Positions 1 to 10,268 of a stretch of 64,000 nt of DNA are shown one piece after another. The number at the start of each line of letters is the position of its first letter. Position 1 is the first letter of the stretch. The position numbers and the translations under genes were made by a program. Below the pieces are notes generated by a model. It did not search any database, was not told the DNA's origin, and was given only the letters and a program-made list of their open reading frames with translations. Location of the stretch: assembly GCF_030272615.1 (NCBI RefSeq), contig NC_081405.1, positions 20,661,047-20,725,046 of the forward strand, given 5' to 3'. Source of the DNA: Cryptomeria japonica. Taxonomy: Eukaryota; Streptophyta; Pinopsida; Cupressales; Cupressaceae.

Positions 1-288
1 TTTTTCCTTTTACTAAATTAAGTTAATAATAGCTTAAGTTGTCTCATTTATTATGATTGTGGCACTTGGCACAAGCTAATTTAATCTTGTATTAGGTTTT
101 TGCATTTAGGGTTTCATTCATCCTATTATAAGGATTCGTTCATTCATTGTAATCATATATTTTTGTGCAATCAAGACAAAATTCCCAAGTTGTGTTGAGC
201 AAATTATTCTCTCTTGATCTTTCTTGTGTGAGAACTATTTTGCTTGTAGATGATTCTTGGCTCATGTTGTTGTATCTCAACTTCTACA
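1..288 (+). repeat. Copia-A LTR, left-truncated by the window edge
   Basis: The segment ends in CA at 288, directly before TGGTATCAAAGC, a primer-binding site of the initiator-methionine type used by Ty1/copia elements. A TATA-like stretch (tattataagg) lies near 124-133. The left end is outside the window, so the length is unknown. No second copy of this LTR is visible, so it could be the 5' LTR of a truncated element. Confidence 0.7.
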
Positions 289-602
289 TGGTATCAAAGC
301 AGATTCGTTAAGTTCGTGTCCATATCCTTGAGGGATCCAACCTTGAGAGATTTTTTTGTGCACATTAGGATCAAGCAAATCTTGTCATTGCATTTGTAGC
401 ATCCCAAAACCTATGGATCAATTGTTATTTCATCAAAAAATTGAGTAGTTGAAGTTTTGAGTCAATTTGGTTGAGAGCACAAAAATTGAGGCAATTTTTG
501 GTGGCCAACGAGAAATTTGGGCATCATGGAGCGAATCCGACCTCCCCATCATGCTCAGAGCAACCAAGAACCCTAAAAACGCTTGTCAAGTCATGGAGAT
601 TG
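289..602 (+). other. Copia-A primer-binding site and leader, non-coding
   Basis: Positions 289-300 read TGGTATCAAAGC. The following 300 bases hold no convincing gag frame; the short open frames run out of this segment into the next insertion. The sequence resumes at 8221 after the S1 insertion, joining across the GATTG/AATTG duplication. Confidence 0.6.
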
Positions 603-1499
603 TGTTGGGATCCAATAACACTGAGAGGGGGGGTGAATCAGTGTTCTAACAGAATGGAGAAATTTAACCTTGTTAATACAACAACTCAACAACCGGTAAA
701 CATAAAAGCATATAACAATAAGCAACAATGCAACCACGAAGATGAACACCATAACACCACATATTTATACGTGGAAAACCTCAAAGAGGAAAAACCACGA
801 TGGGATTGGAGACCCACAATATCTATCCACTGATCAGATGAATAAATATTACAATAAGAGACCTGCACATGCAGGAAGGCCAACAACCTAGAGCACATTG
901 CTCATCACAAAAGGAGTCTCACTGACTACAGATAACGTTGGACAACAATCTGGAATGAAGATGAACTGCAAGTATAGCATCTCCCATGCCTGAGTACAGT
1001 TCTAGTTAAGCTCAATACCAGAGGCATTAAACCTCTTCCACAAACCCAATTCGATCACCTATGATCGACCAAAACCTCTGCATATGATTACAACATTGTT
1101 CGCATATAGATAATCCCATAACCTATACCATACATGATCTCCCTATGATCTACAAAGAGATCTTACATCATATTTATACCAACCTGGGACTTAAACAATT
1201 AGGTCGGCCACCTAAAAGATAATACAATAAATTCATAACTTAAACCCGCAATCTAATGATCAACCAAGTTGGCCTAAGACCGAAACAACATAATTCAATC
1301 AATGAATCCAATCGGTAATGCATCAGGAGCATCAACCCACACGTTACATAAACTAGTCCATGACCTACTAGAATTGTTAATGCATGGTAGCTTATGCAAG
1401 ATAAGATCTTCCTAACCTTCCCTGTTCTGTTATTTACATGCTTCATGTCAGATTTATATTGCATATGATTATCGGATTGTACAAACATCACTTATCATT

Positions 1500-1590
1500 A
1501 TGCTATCGGGCTAACAACCCGATAGCATATTAATGTCAATTATTAATTGGCATTAATATGCTATCGGGGTATTAACCCGATAGCATATTA
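1500..1590. repeat. Paired inverted repeats built on GCTATCGGG
   Basis: Two near-adjacent palindromes occur. The first has arms ATGCTATCGGG and CCCGATAGCAT around a short spacer (about 1500-1528). The second repeats the same arms (about 1557-1588). Between them TAATGTCAAT and ATTGGCATTA form a third inverted pair. The block is identical in the 3' LTR, so it was there when the element moved. Such clusters in U3 may bind regulators or form cruciforms; function is inference. Confidence 0.8.
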
Positions 1591-1930
1591 AATGCTATAA
1601 GTCATCAGGTTATTAGCCGATACATACTTGCTATCGGGTGCATAACCATTGGCACCAGTTCACATCTGTTATCAGGCGTAATTATATCGGGCATATTTGT
1701 TATCGGGTTTAATGAATACACCGCTTCATTTGGAATTAACATTAGTTAACAACTGCACCGGTTGGATTACATACATCGTGCACTTTGAATCATCGGTGTT
1801 TATATGAACCGATTCATTACATTGATCAGTCATTATATTATGATATTACAATATGCTATCGGGTGTTTTGAACCGATAATCAGCATTGTGTTAATGGTAT
1901 AATTACAAAGGCACCGATCAATGGGTGCAT

Positions 1931-1963
1931 TGATCGGTCATGCCTAAAAGGCATGACCGGTCA
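1931..1963. repeat. LTR hairpin with 15-bp arms
   Basis: Arms TGATCGGTCATGCCT and AGGCATGACCGGTCA pair with one mismatch around an AAA loop. It sits about 30 bases upstream of the TATA-like site and is repeated in the 3' LTR. Confidence 0.75.
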
Positions 1964-1991
1964 ATACACCAATTGACCGGTTGCCTAAATG

Positions 1992-1999
1992 ATATATAT
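1992..1999 (+). promoter_or_regulatory. TATA-like element of Copia-1 LTR
   Basis: ATATATAT about 170 bases before the LTR end is the best candidate core promoter. The transcript start would then fall near 2020-2030. This is a position-based inference. Confidence 0.45.
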
Positions 2000-2166
2000 G
2001 CCAATTGAATTCATTTGGAGTAGACATAGAAAATATTAAATGATCTCTCTCCTTCAGACCTGCAGATAAAATCAGAATTATCAGACATTGACATAATTCC
2101 TCATATCCATTTATAGCATACATAGTTCATAACTTGTTCTTTAATTGAAATTGAAATAACTTTACA

Positions 2167-2180
2167 TGGTATCAAAGCCA
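2167..2180 (+). other. Copia-1 primer-binding site
   Basis: TGGTATCAAAGCCA follows the LTR directly. It matches the initiator-methionine tRNA 3' end as in most plant copia elements. Confidence 0.9.
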
Positions 2181-2255
2181 AGGTAATCGAACCTAAGGCT
2201 ATTCAATTTTGATAAAATTCAAGGACTAAGTTACAAACTACATCACATTTTCATA

Positions 2256-5200
2256 ATGGCCAACGCTATCAGATTCGAAGATAGACTCGGAGGTAGCGAA
2301 GATTTTTCAGCTTGGAAGTTTAGAATCAAAATGATTTTAAGAGAAAATAAAGTTGATTCATATGTCCAAACTGAAAGTGCACAACCAGAAGATGAAACCG
2401 AGAAATCCACATGGATCGAGGGAAATGATAAGGCCATTAAAATAATAGTGGATGGGGTAAGAAATAATATAATGCCCATCATTAGAAAGCAGGAGACGGC
2501 TTATAAAATGTTCAAGGCACTTGAAAAGACATTTGAGATATCAAATGCAAGTCATACTCTAGCACTAAAACGAGAAATAAATCATATCACCATGAACAAA
2601 GGGGAGACAATCAACGCCTACTTCATGCAGATATCGGTTCTAAAAGATGAACTTGCAACTCTGGACTATGAGATCCGAGGCAAAGAACTAACACTCATTG
2701 CTTTAGATGGGTTGCCTAGTGGATGGAGCACATTCGTCCAAGGCATCAGTGCAAGGTCTAAATATCCTAAGTTTGAGAGACTAAGAGATGACTGTCTACA
2801 AGAAGAATCCCGATTGAACAAGGTAGGAATAAAACAGAAGAATATAGATGAAGACTTGCAAGTCCTAAATACAAACATCAATAAAAAATACAAAAAGAAG
2901 CAATTCGGGAAAAGAAAAGCTAAACAAGGCAAGAACACTTCTAAGAAAGACCTATCACATGTTCAATGTTATAGGTGTGACAAATTCGGACACTATGTTG
3001 CAAACTGTCCGGAGAAAGGGAAGCAAGCCACATTTGCAAAAGTGAAGAAATCTAGAAAAGAAAATGACTCCGAGAACTATGTCCTCTACTTAGCACTTAC
3101 AAGCCATACTTCAAACAAATCTAACTCATGGGTGATCGACAGTGGTTCATCCAGACACATCACCGACTTTAGAGAAATACTAGACTCCATGATAGAGAAA
3201 GATGATGAGGAAGTAACCATCGGAGACGATTCTTCACATCCAGTCAGAGGAATTGGAACCTGCACCATCAAACTGAAGTCAGGCATGTCACTACAACTTG
3301 AAGAAGTACTATATGTTCCAGGCATCAAAAGAAATCTAATCTCCATATCAGCACTAGAAGATCAAGGATACAGAGTGACCTTCATGGAAAACAAGGTGTT
3401 GGCTTGGCCAAAGAGATCCTCCATCAAAGACGCTAAGGTCATTGGTCGAAGACAAGGTTATTTGTATGAGCTATGTATAGAGCCCAATCTAGCATTGATC
3501 CATGAAGCAACTAATGCAAATGAAGTATGGCACAGGAGATTAGGTCATCTGAATTATAGAGCTTTGTCAACCATGGGAAACCTTGTCACAGGTCTACCTA
3601 AGTTGAAGCAATATCATTCAGAGGCATGCAAAGGGTGTGCCTTAGGTAAAAATACCAAAAATGCATTTCAGAATAGTACTAGGAAAACTAGCAAAGTTTT
3701 GGAGTTAATTCATTCCGATGTATGTGGACCTATGTCCGTACCCTCGCTAGGGGGATTTTTGTACTATGTAATTTTTGTTGATGACTACTCTTGGAAGACA
3801 TGGATCTACTTTCTGAAATATAAAGAATCAGAAGAGATCCTAAGTAGGTTCAAAGAGTTTAAAACATTAACAGAAAATCTCTCTGAAAACAAAATTAAAA
3901 CCTTAAGAACTGACAATGGGGGGGAATACACATCAGAACTATTTAAAGACTTTTGTAAAAATTCTGGGATTAAGAGGGAATTGACAATACCTTATAATCC
4001 ACAACAAAATGGAGTAGCTGAAAGGAAAAATAGGACCATAGTAGAAGCTGCCAAAGCCATGATACTAGATCAAAACCTAAACTTGAACCTTTGGGCAGAA
4101 GCAACTAACACTGATGTGTACATAAAAAATAGATGTCCTCATTCACACCTTGAAGATAAAACTCCTGAGGAAGTCTTTACCAAGACAAAACTAGATATCA
4201 GCCATCTTAGGATATTTGGGTGTCCGGTCTATATTCATGTACCTAAAGAGAAAAGACTAAAACTAGAACCCTCTGGAAAAAGGGGAATACTTGTAGGATA
4301 TAGTGAAACTTCTAAAGCCTCCAGAATCTATGTACAAGGGCAGAGAAATATTGAACTCAGTAGGGATGTAATCTTCGAAGAAGATTTAGCCTTCAAAAGG
4401 GCCCAAAATACAATAGAACCTGAAATTCATAATCCTACTCCTAACCTAGAAGAAGAACCTACTCCTGAGCTTCAGAGGGAGTATCTTGAGGAAACTATAA
4501 GTGAAACACAAGACCCACCTATAGATAATCGCAAGAAAAGACCACTATGGGCCACCAAAACTATAGTAGAAGCTCAGAAGTTCGTTGCTCCTTCAGGAAC
4601 CTTCAGGGAAAGCAAGAGGCCTAATAAATTCATCAACTATGTTGCACTTATGAATGATCTATCTAAAGCTGAACCTAACAATGTTTCAGATGCACTCAAA
4701 CATCAAGTATGGATAGATGCCATGACTGAAGAATATCAGTCCATTATGAAGAATGATGTTTGGGAGATTGTTCCTAGGCCAACCAAGAAGTCTGTCGTGT
4801 CTTCTAAATGGTTGTTTAAAATCAAGCATGCTGCAGATGGCAATATTGAAAAACACAAGGCTAGATTTGTAGCTAGAGGGTTCTCACAGAAGGAAGGAAT
4901 AGATTACGAAGAAACATTTGCACCTGTTGCCAGGTACACATCAGTAAGAGCTGTCCTAGCCATTGCAGCAGCAAAGGGGTGGAAGGTACATCAGATGGAT
5001 GTTAAGACAGCATTCCTAAATGGCGAGATTGTGGAAGAAGTCTACTTAGAGCAACCTGAAGGGTTTGAAATTCATGATGCAAAGTCTCATGTGTGTAGAC
5101 TCAAGAAAGCTCTTTATGGGCTCAAACAGGCTCCCAGAGTTTGGTATGAAAGAATTGACACCTATCTCTCAAAGCTGGGTTTCTCTAAGAATGATGCAGA

Positions 5201-6197
5201 TCCTAATCTCTATCTCAAAAGAAATAAAGGTGATATGTTAATATTAATTTTATATGTTGATGACTTATTAATTACAGGAGATAATCACCTAATAGATCAA
5301 TGCAAGAAAGATCTATCCACAGAATTTGATATGAAAGACTTGGGGCTTCTTCATTACTTCCTAGGATTGGAAGTATGGCAGAATTCTGATAATATTGTAC
5401 TGAACCAAGGGAAGTACACCTTGGACATATTAACAAGATTTAGAATGCTAAACTGCAGACCCATGACCTCTCCTATGGAAACCAACTTCCATAAACTTAA
5501 AGAAGCAGCAGCAGAATCAAGACCTACTGACCCCACTCAATACAGGCAGATGATTGGGTCCCTGATGTATCTAGTAAATACAAGGCTAGATATCTGCTAT
5601 GTTGTTAATGCCTTAAGTCAGTTCATGTGTGAACCTAAGGAGATACACCTGGTTGCAGTAAAGCATATAATGAGATATCTACAAGGTACCCTAAAGCTTG
5701 GTCTTAAATATGAAAAGGTTGACATAGATCTACATGGATTTACAGATTCCGATTGGGCTGGCACTGTGACTGACAGAAAGAGCACTTCAGGGTGCTGCTT
5801 CAGTTTAGGGTCAGCCATGATATCCTGGATCAGCAGAAAACAATCTTCAGTAGCTCAGAGTTCCACAGAGGCTGAATATATTGCAGCTTCAACGGCTGCC
5901 CGAGAAGCAGTATGGCTAAGGAAATTGCTCGTGGGATTATTTGGAGAACCTATGAAACCTACAGTCATTCAGTGTGATAATCAAAGCTGTATAAAACTTT
6001 CTATAAATCCAGTATTTCATGACAGGTCCAAACATATTGAGATCCCATATCACTATGTACGAGATATGGTTGACAGGAATGTGATAAAGTTAGAATATGT
6101 GTGTACAGGAGATCAGACTGCAGATATTCTAACCAAACCACTTTCCAGAGTGAAGGTTGATCACTTCAGAAAGGGTTTAGGTATGATAGAAAGGTAA
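2256..6197 (+). CDS. Copia Gag-Pol polyprotein, intact
   Basis: The 1313-residue polyprotein contains everything needed for copia retrotransposition, in the copia order Gag, protease, integrase, reverse transcriptase, RNase H. Gag occupies about residues 1-260 with a zinc knuckle C238-X2-C241-X4-H246-X4-C251. The protease has DSG at 295-297. Integrase has the HHCC finger H426, H431, C458, C461 and a catalytic triad D488, D553, E589 with D-35-E spacing. RT has D915 and YVDD at 1000-1003. RNase H shows D1164, E1205, D1241 and D1290. The C terminus has the usual ADILTKPL motif. The start at 2256 is the first ATG that opens the frame after the PBS. There is no internal stop or frameshift and all catalytic residues I checked are present. 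Proteolytic processing is expected from the family, not seen. Confidence 0.96.
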   Translation: MANAIRFEDRLGGSEDFSAWKFRIKMILRENKVDSYVQTESAQPEDETEKSTWIEGNDKAIKIIVDGVRNNIMPIIRKQETAYKMFKALEKTFEISNASHTLALKREINHITMNKGETINAYFMQISVLKDELATLDYEIRGKELTLIALDGLPSGWSTFVQGISARSKYPKFERLRDDCLQEESRLNKVGIKQKNIDEDLQVLNTNINKKYKKKQFGKRKAKQGKNTSKKDLSHVQCYRCDKFGHYVANCPEKGKQATFAKVKKSRKENDSENYVLYLALTSHTSNKSNSWVIDSGSSRHITDFREILDSMIEKDDEEVTIGDDSSHPVRGIGTCTIKLKSGMSLQLEEVLYVPGIKRNLISISALEDQGYRVTFMENKVLAWPKRSSIKDAKVIGRRQGYLYELCIEPNLALIHEATNANEVWHRRLGHLNYRALSTMGNLVTGLPKLKQYHSEACKGCALGKNTKNAFQNSTRKTSKVLELIHSDVCGPMSVPSLGGFLYYVIFVDDYSWKTWIYFLKYKESEEILSRFKEFKTLTENLSENKIKTLRTDNGGEYTSELFKDFCKNSGIKRELTIPYNPQQNGVAERKNRTIVEAAKAMILDQNLNLNLWAEATNTDVYIKNRCPHSHLEDKTPEEVFTKTKLDISHLRIFGCPVYIHVPKEKRLKLEPSGKRGILVGYSETSKASRIYVQGQRNIELSRDVIFEEDLAFKRAQNTIEPEIHNPTPNLEEEPTPELQREYLEETISETQDPPIDNRKKRPLWATKTIVEAQKFVAPSGTFRESKRPNKFINYVALMNDLSKAEPNNVSDALKHQVWIDAMTEEYQSIMKNDVWEIVPRPTKKSVVSSKWLFKIKHAADGNIEKHKARFVARGFSQKEGIDYEETFAPVARYTSVRAVLAIAAAKGWKVHQMDVKTAFLNGEIVEEVYLEQPEGFEIHDAKSHVCRLKKALYGLKQAPRVWYERIDTYLSKLGFSKNDADPNLYLKRNKGDMLILILYVDDLLITGDNHLIDQCKKDLSTEFDMKDLGLLHYFLGLEVWQNSDNIVLNQGKYTLDILTRFRMLNCRPMTSPMETNFHKLKEAAAESRPTDPTQYRQMIGSLMYLVNTRLDICYVVNALSQFMCEPKEIHLVAVKHIMRYLQGTLKLGLKYEKVDIDLHGFTDSDWAGTVTDRKSTSGCCFSLGSAMISWISRKQSSVAQSSTEAEYIAASTAAREAVWLRKLLVGLFGEPMKPTVIQCDNQSCIKLSINPVFHDRSKHIEIPYHYVRDMVDRNVIKLEYVCTGDQTADILTKPLSRVKVDHFRKGLGMIER

Positions 6198-6977
6198 TCT
6201 GCTTTGTAATCTATACTTACATATATTTAAGATGTTTAATGTGTAAACTTCTTTGTCATGTCTGGACTATCTCTTGGCTTCTTGCCACCTGTGTTCATAT
6301 CTAAGAGGTGACGATCTCTTAGACACTGAACACTTGTATATAGACATCATAAGGTGATGATCTTATGATAGTCAAACCAGTAATCATGTTGGATCACTGG
6401 TAAGTCATGGATGTGTCATGACTATGTTGTGATACAACATTTGTACAAATGTTATTGCATTATCACAATTTGGATATAATGAGAACTTAAACACTTCTCA
6501 TATGGTTATCCTTGTATTGCGTGTTAAGCAATACTGATATCACGTGTAGGTGATATCTCAACCATTGATCATGATTGGATCTCTGGTAAGTCATGGATTT
6601 GCCATGACTATGTTGTGATAAACATTTATAAATGTTATTGCACTTATCACAACTTGGATATGATGAGAAACTAACCTTTTCTCATAGACTTATCCTTAAG
6701 TATTGTGTGTTAGGCAATACTGATGTCACGTGTTAGGTGATATCTTGATGAATCTTATAGATCACATGTTTTGATGATTTCTCACATGATCAAGTGATGA
6801 TTCTCTTACTTTTATCACATGTTAAAATAATACTTTATGTCACATGCTCAGGTGATGTTCTTCTATTTTGTATCATATGTCTTGATGGTACTTCTCATGT
6901 ATAAATGATTTTTGCTGACTGACATTATCTTAGTTATGAAAAGGAAATGTGATGCAGGTTGCCTTATCTATCTTCCA
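6198..6977 (+). other. Copia-1 3' untranslated region, non-coding
   Basis: About 780 bases between the pol stop and the polypurine tract contain no open frame of note. They hold a two-copy tandem duplication (separate entry) and repeated GTGATATC / GATATCAC words. The same words form a minisatellite before the 3' LTR of Copia-C at 40380-40842. Confidence 0.8.
6371..6737 (+). repeat. Two-unit tandem duplication of about 180 bp in the Copia-1 3' UTR
   Basis: Unit 1 (about 6371-6557) and unit 2 (about 6558-6737) share ordered blocks: GGTAAGTCATGGAT, CATGACTATGTTGTGATA, AATGTTATTGCA, a TATCACAA block and a final CACGTGT...GGTGATATC block. Each unit ends with a potential hairpin, GATATCAC paired with GTGATATC, around a CACGTG core. 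Confidence 0.8.
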
Positions 6978-6991
6978 AAGCTAAGAGGGAG
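6978..6991 (+). other. Copia-1 polypurine tract
   Basis: AAGCTAAGAGGGAG ends immediately before the TG of the 3' LTR. A near-identical tract precedes the Copia-C 3' LTR. Confidence 0.9.
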
Positions 6992-7783
6992 TGTTAATGC
7001 ATGGTAGCTTATGCAAGATAAGATCTTCCTAACCTTCCTTGTTCTGTTATTTACATGCTTCATGTCAGATTTATATTGCATATGATTATCGGATTGTACA
7101 AACATCACTTATCATTATGCTATCGGGCTAACAACCCGATAGCATATTAATGTCAATTATTAATTGGCATTAATATGCTATCGGGGTATTAACCCGATAG
7201 CATATTAAATGCTATAAGTCATCGGGTTATTAGCCGATACATACTTGCTATCGGGTGCATAACCATTGGCACCGGTTCACATCTGTTATCAGACGTAATT
7301 ATATCAGGCATATTTGTTATCAGGTTTAATGAATACACCGCTTCATTTGGAATTAACATTAGTTAACAACTGCACCAGTTGGATTACATACATCGTGCAC
7401 TTTGAATCATCGGTGTTTATATGAACCGATTCATTACATTGATCAGTCATTATATTATGATATTACAATATGCTATCGGGTGTTTTGAACCGATAATCAG
7501 CATTGTGTTAATGGTATAATTACAAAGGCACCAATCAATGGGTGCATTGATCGGTCATGCCTAAAAGGCATGACCGGTCAATACACCAATTGACCGGTTG
7601 CCTAAATGATATATATGCCAATTGAATTCATTTGGAGTAGACATAGAAAATATTAAATGATCTCTCTCCTTCAGACTTGCAGATAAAATCAGAATTATCA
7701 GACATTGACATAATTCCTCATATCCATTTATAGCATACATAGTTCATAACTTGTTCTTTAATTGAAATTGAAATAACTTTACA
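6992..7783 (+). repeat. Copia-1 3' LTR
   Basis: The 792 bp align to the 5' LTR without gaps. Nine differences were found, all transitions: six at CG sites and three where the C lies in a CTG (CHG) context on one strand. AGAAT follows at 7784-7788. Confidence 0.97.
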
Positions 7784-8220
7784 AGAATAACCACCAAGCC
7801 TATAATAGGTTTCCATGAAACACCACTAACAAATGGAACATGAACATGATAACCATCAGCTTCTGGATAACCTTCTAGAAGCTGCACCAACACCACTTAT
7901 CGGATTCATCAAAAGATCTTCAACAAAGCTCTGTCAGTGAAACCCTTACCGGTAACCAAAAGGCTTACTAGAACAAGTGATAGCTTCTGGATCATCAAAT
8001 CCCGAACCAACTGAATGTGATACACATCAGGAACACATGAATAACCAATCCAAACCAATTCCACAAACCAAAGCATACCAGATCAACATGATCTTATCAA
8101 CCAGAAACCAATCATCCTACTGGGACCAACCGGATACCGGTAAACAGCCAAAGCAGCTAGTGTTGACATGAATGACAAACATCATTGCAACACATAATCA
8201 ATTCCTCCAAATTGCCAACA

Positions 8221-8825
8221 AATTGAAGTAGGGCCCAAAATTGAGGTATTTTTGTGGGGTCGTACCATCTCTATAGGAATCCATACAATTGTATAGACAC
8301 GTACAATCGTATGTGTACAAACTACTACAAATCACAGGCACATCTTCCTTCTTCAATCACAAGCATAAAAAAATCTAATTTTTTTGCAAAATATTTGTTT
8401 ATTTAGAAGCAATTTAAAAAATATTATGGAAATAAAAGACCAGTCATACCTTATTTTCTATAAATTGTACACTATTGCATGCATCAACTTTTGTCTTCTT
8501 ACGTTAGTTGCTTGCATCAGTAGCCTTCTTTCATTTTTGGTATTGTTTACTAATTTTAGTGGCCAACCCTAAATTTGGAGCAACCCTAATTTTAGTGAAG
8601 GAGAATTTGGCAAGATCTTTTTTGAAATATTATACCTCAGTAAGAAACCTATTTTTTTAGTAGTGAAGGAATATTCTAGGTATATGCTATTAACGTCAAC
8701 GTACAAATGCCTAGTCAGCCCCTCCAAGCCGTAAAATTTAATTTTTGACCTAGGTGTTGTTGGAGTTTCAAGTTTCTTTTATGAGCATACCTCCCACTCT
8801 CATCAAGTTCAATAACTTGCATTAT
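8221..8825. other. Copia-A leader continuation and unassigned AT-rich sequence
   Basis: The first part continues the Copia-A leader after the S1 insertion. Rephrased words such as ACAATCGTATGTG and CCCTAATTTTAGTG recur but I see no coding frame. The boundary with the gypsy element to the right is not marked by a recognisable LTR. Confidence 0.4.
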
Positions 8826-9520
8826 TCATTTTTGCATAGGATCAAATACATCATCATCATGCTCTTGAACAAACTTGTAAATAGGCGGCAAGTTATTCAC
8901 AGGTAATCTAGCATTTGTCCTACAAACCAATTCAAAAGGTGACTTTCCAGTGGCTTTCTTGATGGTTACTCTATCAACCCATAAAGCTAATTTTAACTTT
9001 GAGTCCCAAGATTTTTTGTTTGCATCCAAAACTCTCTTGATAATTTTTATCAGGCTTTTGTTACTAGACTCAACCTGTCCATTTTCCTAAGGATGATAAG
9101 GTGCGGATTATGATAGCCATATGCCATATGATTCACAAAATTGAACAAATTCTTTAGACTTGAAACACATAGTATTATCCATCACTAGCTTAACTAGAAC
9201 ACCAAATCTGATAATGATGTCTCCTAAGATGAAATCCATGACAACTCTACTAGTAGCCCTCCTTGTTGGGATTGCTTCAATCCACTTTGTGAAATAGTAT
9301 GTGGCTACTAAAATCCATTTATGTCCTCCACTAGAAGGTTGGTTTATTTCCCCTATAAAATCAATCCCCCATTGATGAAATGGGGCCTCTGAAGGAATTG
9401 GCCTCAATGGCAAGGCACCTAAAAAAAATTAACTTACCTAAAAAAATTATGACATGCTTCACACTTTTGAACTAATTTGTATGCATTTGCAAATAAAGTA
9501 GGTCATTAATACCTTGCTCT
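8826..9520 (-). pseudogene. Gypsy integrase fragment
   Basis: The minus strand reads a zinc-finger remnant (CEAC near 9460), then a core with WGIDFIGEI (first Asp), VMDN (second Asp) and NGQVESSNKSL (third acidic residue, reached only past an in-frame stop). A C-terminal part with ATGKSPFELV, typical of gypsy integrases, follows. Stops near 9105 and 9415 break the frame. The end near 8826 is the natural C terminus or the limit of homology. Confidence 0.85.
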
Positions 9521-9824
9521 CGTAATCTTATGAGCAGTGGTTTTGGAAATTTAGTGACCTCCACATACACCTTCATGCATTTGCCTTAATACCTTTTCAA
9601 CTTGATATTCATCGAGACAGAGCAACAAAACATCGTCTCTATTTTTCCAATACAAATCCCCTTGGATAAAAATATACTTTTATGATTTCAATTTCAAGGT
9701 CCTCTTTTGATTGTTAGTTACATGATTAGGGAATTTCATGGTGTTCAAGTATGAAATTATGTCTGTATACCAATGAAAAGTTTTCAGACTACGTACCTTG
9801 TCATCCATGGTGTGAACCATTAAC

Positions 9825-10268
9825 CTAAGTTGCTTCTAGGTTGGTCTCTGTCATCTGTTTAGCTAAACCTTTCCCTCTCACAAGTCTAGTGATTTGGATA
9901 TCAATATTGAATTCTTGAATCCTATTTATCCATCTGCATCTTCTTCTTGTTGCTTCAGTTTGGACAAAAACATCTTTTACTGCAACATTGGGGACATAAT
10001 CAATGATATGATATCCAACCAAGTAAGGTCGGAATGTCTTGATGGCCCTCACAAGTGCATGAGCGTATTTTTCAACCAAATCATACTTTAGTTCTGCAGC
10101 TTGCAGGGACTTGCTAAAAAATGCAATAGATTGTTCATAACCCTATGGGTTCTTCTAAAGTAATACAGTTGCAATTGTATGGTAATAGGCAAATGAGAAC
10201 AATTGGAAAGGATTACTGAAGTTAGGAGAAATTAAAATCAGTGCCTCCTTAATAGCTCTTTTAATGGC
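9825..10268 (-). pseudogene. Gypsy RNase H (RT-associated) fragment
   Basis: The frame shows a typical RT-connected RNase H tail with HIIDYVPNVAVKD and a RRCRWINRIQEF-like segment, followed by GKGLAKQM where the family usually has an A-D-A-L/LA motif. The part before 10080 is broken by a stop and a frame change. The acidic catalytic set is not complete in one frame. Confidence 0.7.

Larger units (their letters stand above)
1375..2166 (+). repeat. Copia-1 5' LTR
   Basis: It runs from TGTTAATGC to ACTTTACA and is the same length as the 3' copy. The upstream part is crowded with copies of GCTATCGGG and its complement, several arranged as inverted repeats. A second motif family (ACCGATCA, GACCGGT) fills 1910-1985. 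Confidence 0.97.
1375..7783 (+). mobile_element. Complete Ty1/copia LTR retrotransposon (Copia-1)
   Basis: All structural parts are present: two 792-bp TG...CA LTRs, a PBS at 2167, an uninterrupted 1313-codon gag-pol frame, a polypurine tract at 6978-6991 and a perfect AGAAT target duplication (1370-1374 and 7784-7788). The LTRs differ at nine positions by my reading, with no indels, about 1.1%. It is inserted in solo LTR S1. It is the only element in the window that looks coding-competent and is likely the youngest full-length one. The lineage within copia was not assigned. Confidence 0.97.
603..8220 (-). repeat. Solo LTR S1, interrupted by the intact copia element
   Basis: The unit occupies 603-1374 plus 7789-8220 (about 1.2 kb). 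It starts TGTTGGGATCC and ends TTGCCAACA on the plus strand. About the first 300 bases closely match the two LTRs of the gag-only element at 30324-37245, including a GGGGGGGTGAATCAGTGTT block and a shared segment around 800-920. By that homology it lies in minus orientation. Flanks are GATTG (598-602) and AATTG (8221-8225), a 5-bp duplication with one mismatch. No internal coding region remains, so it is a solo LTR of a related subfamily. Confidence 0.75.

Noticed and set aside
467-833. Overlapping plus-strand open frames
   Set aside because: They run across the junction between the Copia-A leader and solo LTR S1 and match no protein pattern.
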